The translations under genes and the position numbers were made by a program. Of a stretch of DNA of 8,270 bases, positions 6,692-8,270 are shown piece after piece (the stretch's first letter is position 1; every line of letters starts with the position of its first letter). Below the pieces are notes generated by a model, which saw nothing but the letters and a program-made list of their open reading frames with translations, was not told where the DNA came from and did not search any database. The stretch is from Dongia_B sp035539075 (GTDB lineage: Bacteria; Pseudomonadota; Alphaproteobacteria; Dongiales; Dongiaceae), in contig DATLJB010000143.1 in assembly GCA_035539075.1 (NCBI GenBank), forward strand, positions 1 through 8,270, given 5' to 3'.

Positions 6692-7201
6692 GTGACACTG
6701 AAAGATCAATTCAGGCGCTTGGCCAGGTACAATCGCTGGGCCAATGAGCGGCTTTATGGCGCCGTGCGGCAGCTATCGGCGGCAGAATTCCATGCGCCGC
6801 GCAGCGGTTTCTTCAAATCGATCTGCGGCACGCTCAATCATCTCTATGTGGGTGACCGCTGCTGGCTGGCCCGCTTCGAACAAATCCCGGTCCCTCACCG
6901 CCAGCTTGATGAGATTCCCCATCCGCTGTTCGATCACCTCTGGGCGGCTCGCCAGGTGGAGGATCACCGCATCTCGCGCCTGATCAGCGCAGCACCCGAA
7001 GACTGGTTCGGCCAGGAACTTCATTACCGAAGCATGGCCAACGGCTCAGAGATCAGCTTGCCGATGGACCTCGCCGTCCTGCATTTCTTCAATCACCAGA
7101 CCCATCACCGCGGCCAGGCCCATGCCATGCTATCGGCCACCGACATAGCGCCGCCGCCGCTCGATCTCGCCTTCTTCCATGATCATGATGTATCGCGCTG
7201 A
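6692..7201 (+). CDS. DinB family protein
   Basis: A 169-aa protein (from GTG 6692) of the DinB/YfiT-like four-helix-bundle superfamily, usually metal-binding; characterised relatives include thiol-dependent transferases such as bacillithiol S-transferases, but many have no known activity. The N-terminal LKDQFRRLARYNRWANERLY is typical of DinB proteins. The expected histidine triad is present: H50 in TLNHLY, and H135 and H139 in NHQTHHRG (an H-x3-H pair), so the metal site looks intact. GTG 6692 has GGGG six bases upstream; an in-frame TTG at 6680 (173 aa) also has GGGG upstream and cannot be excluded, while an in-frame TGA at 6668 excludes longer forms. It converges on the membrane-protein gene with an 18-base gap and shares no obvious pathway with its neighbours. 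Confidence 0.9.
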   Translation: MTLKDQFRRLARYNRWANERLYGAVRQLSAAEFHAPRSGFFKSICGTLNHLYVGDRCWLARFEQIPVPHRQLDEIPHPLFDHLWAARQVEDHRISRLISAAPEDWFGQELHYRSMANGSEISLPMDLAVLHFFNHQTHHRGQAHAMLSATDIAPPPLDLAFFHDHDVSR

Positions 7202-7214
7202 GTGCGGCGCGATA
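7191..7214. terminator. Hairpin in the convergent junction between the DinB-family and membrane-protein genes
   Basis: TATCGCGC (7191-7198) and GCGCGATA (7207-7214) are perfect complements around an 8-base loop. The left arm contains the last DinB codons and the loop begins with its stop codon. Being symmetric in a convergent junction, it could serve transcripts from both sides, but neither strand shows a T-run. Confidence 0.4.
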
Positions 7215-7219
7215 CCCTC

Positions 7220-7630
7220 TCAGCTCCAGAACAGCCAGTGCATGGTCCAGGTGACGCCGAGCAGGGTCCAGAAGGTGACGTCGCTGAGCAAGGCCACCAA
7301 CCCGGCGATGATGCCGATCGCCGCCCAGTTCCGCTGCTTGCGGAAGAAAGCGACGATGCCGGCGAGGATCGCCAGCGGCGCCATCAGCAAGGTGACGTGA
7401 TAGAAGGCGACAACGGCGAAGATGACACTGAGCATGCCGGCGACCGGCGGCCGCCACAGCGCCTCCTGAAATGAACTGAAGGCGCGCTGCTGGTCGAGCG
7501 GCGCGCCTTCGATAATCGTTGTCGAGACGGAGATCGGCGCCAGATTGACGAGGCCGGCTTCGTCTTCGATCAGATCGGCCTCGGATTTCCCGGCCGGTAT
7601 AAGATCGCGTTGTTGCGGCTGCTGCGCCAT
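7220..7630 (-). CDS. Small hypothetical membrane protein downstream of infC
   Basis: A 136-aa protein I do not recognise by name. Residues 1-60 are polar and acidic (EADLIEDEAG at 17-26), presumably soluble. Three hydrophobic segments follow: about 62-78, 80-96 and 102-126, with a basic FFRKQRN connector (95-101) between the second and third. The C-terminus is tryptophan-rich (WTMHWLFWS). ATG 7630 is preceded by GGGG with a five-base gap, whereas the GTG at 7636 would place that same GGGG inside the gene. It lies 42 bases downstream of the infC stop on the same strand with no terminator T-tract between, so it is probably transcribed from infC. The ribosome-binding site lies in a hairpin arm. 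Function unknown. Confidence 0.75.
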   Translation of the reverse strand: MAQQPQQRDLIPAGKSEADLIEDEAGLVNLAPISVSTTIIEGAPLDQQRAFSSFQEALWRPPVAGMLSVIFAVVAFYHVTLLMAPLAILAGIVAFFRKQRNWAAIGIIAGLVALLSDVTFWTLLGVTWTMHWLFWS

Positions 7631-7633
7631 CGG

Positions 7634-7666
7634 CACCCCGTGGAGGCTGTCTCGCCCGACGGGGTG
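7634..7666 (-). promoter_or_regulatory. Hairpin between infC and the membrane-protein gene, covering its ribosome-binding site
   Basis: On the minus strand CACCCCGT (7666-7659) pairs perfectly with ACGGGGTG (7641-7634) around a 17-base loop. The 3' arm contains the GGGG (7639-7636) that serves as Shine-Dalgarno for ATG 7630. No T-run follows, so the hairpin fits translational masking or mRNA-end protection better than termination. By-eye fold only. Confidence 0.5.
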
Positions 7667-7672
7667 ACGCCG

Positions 7673-8215
7673 TTATTTCGGCGCCACCACCATGATCATC
7701 TGCCGGCCTTCCAGCCGGGGATGCGATTCCACCTTGGCGATCGCGTCGAGTTCGGTCTTCACCCGGTCCAACACCTTCACGCCCAATTCCTGGTGCACCA
7801 TTTCGCGGCCACGGAAGCGCATGGTGACCTTCACCTTGTCGCCTTCCTCGAGGAAGCGGTGAATGGCCCGCATCTTGACCTCGTAATCATGGTCGTCGAT
7901 GCCGGGACGCATCTTGATTTCCTTGACCTCGATGACCTTCTGCTTCTTCTTGGCTTCGTTCTTACGCTTCTGGTTTTCGTATTTGAACTTGCCGTAATCG
8001 AGAATCTTGCAGACCGGCGGTACCGCCGTGGGCGAGATTTCGACCAGATCAAGACCGGCTTCTGCCGCCATGCTGATGGCCTCGCGCGTGGCAATCACGC
8101 CATGCATCGTGCCATCTTCGAGCACCAGACGGACCTGGGACACGTTGATCTGGTTATTGACGCGCGGCCCCTGATCGCGGGATGGCGCGTTCTCCTGTGC
8201 GTTGAACCTAGATAT
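7673..8215 (-). CDS. infC: Translation initiation factor IF-3, probable AUA start
   Basis: IF-3 binds the 30S subunit, keeps it apart from 50S and proofreads start-codon and initiator-tRNA choice. The N-domain begins at GPRVNNQINVSQVRL and includes DLVEISPTAVPPVCKILDYGK. A lysine-rich linker follows (NQKRKNEAKKKQK), then the C-domain with KEIKMRPGIDDHDYEVK, RFLEEGDKVKVTMRFRGREM and the C-terminal EGRQMIMVVAPK. The frame is closed by TGA just beyond 8245. Only two plausible starts exist: TTG at 8245 with no Shine-Dalgarno at usable distance, or ATA at 8215 with AGGAG (8228-8224) eight bases upstream. The ATA start gives 180 aa, the length of E. coli IF-3, whose gene starts with AUU. I therefore chose ATA 8215. 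The N-terminus would read ISRFNAQEN with the first codon decoded as Met. Confidence 0.93.
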   Translation of the reverse strand: MSRFNAQENAPSRDQGPRVNNQINVSQVRLVLEDGTMHGVIATREAISMAAEAGLDLVEISPTAVPPVCKILDYGKFKYENQKRKNEAKKKQKVIEVKEIKMRPGIDDHDYEVKMRAIHRFLEEGDKVKVTMRFRGREMVHQELGVKVLDRVKTELDAIAKVESHPRLEGRQMIMVVAPK

Positions 8216-8249
8216 GGAAGACTCTCCTGTCTCTGTTGACGTCAATCAT
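8208..8249 (-). CDS. Putative 13-aa leader ORF overlapping the infC start
   Basis: ATG at 8249 opens a 13-codon frame encoding MIDVNRDRRVFHI and ending in TAG (8210-8208). It has a good Shine-Dalgarno, AGGTGG (8263-8258), eight bases upstream. The frame differs from infC; it covers the infC AGGAG and the AUA codon and stops three bases after the AUA. The peptide shows no run of a single amino acid suggesting attenuation. Ribosomes ending here would be placed to restart at the AUA. Coding status is inferred from signals only. Confidence 0.4.
   Translation of the reverse strand: MIDVNRDRRVFHI
8224..8228 (-). promoter_or_regulatory. Ribosome-binding site that decides the infC start
   Basis: AGGAG on the minus strand, within ACAGGAGAG, eight bases before the AUA codon at 8215-8213. 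It is the only strong Shine-Dalgarno correctly placed for an in-frame infC start. It lies within the short upstream ORF, so ribosomes translating that ORF would pass over it. Confidence 0.6.
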
Positions 8250-8270
8250 AAAAGAAACCACCTGATCGGC

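Noticed and set aside
8243..8245. TTG as the infC start codon
   Set aside because: No Shine-Dalgarno lies at a workable distance (AGGTGG ends 12 bases away and fits the ATG at 8249 better), and it adds ten residues not expected from IF-3 length.
1..8270. Mobile element, CRISPR, tRNA/rRNA or defence/toxin module
   Set aside because: No transposase or integrase, spaced direct-repeat array, tRNA cloverleaf, rRNA segment or toxin-antitoxin pair was seen on either strand. Gene content and codon use are uniform and core-like.

Overview
The window looks like ordinary core chromosome from a high-GC alphaproteobacterium, probably Rhodospirillales or a near relative. This rests on GC-rich codon use, the style of the TrpS, BI-1/YccA, DUF1127 and IF-3 proteins, and the short gene spacing. 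The taxonomic call is an inference. I see no rRNA, tRNA, CRISPR array, insertion sequence, phage gene or toxin/defence island.

Layout, left to right. A tryptophanyl-tRNA synthetase gene (trpS, minus strand) is cut by the left edge. Divergent from it is a Bax inhibitor-1/YccA-family membrane protein gene with a recognisable promoter and a textbook intrinsic terminator. After a stem-loop-containing spacer comes a probable two-gene operon, a glutathione S-transferase-like protein and a DUF924 protein (27 bases apart). Next is a separately promoted exported Sel1-repeat protein with a long Pro/Ala-rich tail. It converges on a GcvA-like LysR-family regulator (minus). The regulator diverges from a small DUF1127 gene across a 171-base spacer holding a clean 17-bp dyad. 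A DinB-family protein follows and converges on a small membrane-protein gene (minus), which lies directly downstream of infC (translation initiation factor IF-3, minus) at the right edge.

How they fit together: trpS and infC are translation housekeeping genes. The genes between them are stress or accessory functions (GST, DinB-like, BI-1, DUF1127, Sel1) without an obvious single pathway. The most interesting piece is the infC 5' region. The IF-3 reading frame offers only a TTG without a Shine-Dalgarno, or an AUA codon with an AGGAG eight bases upstream. A 13-codon upstream ORF with its own ATG and Shine-Dalgarno runs through the AUA and stops three codons past it in another frame. This suggests a non-canonical AUA start coupled to a leader peptide. 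Just after infC, a hairpin overlaps the ribosome-binding site of the membrane-protein gene.

I found no convincing previously undescribed multi-gene system; the notable points are regulatory and single-protein details.
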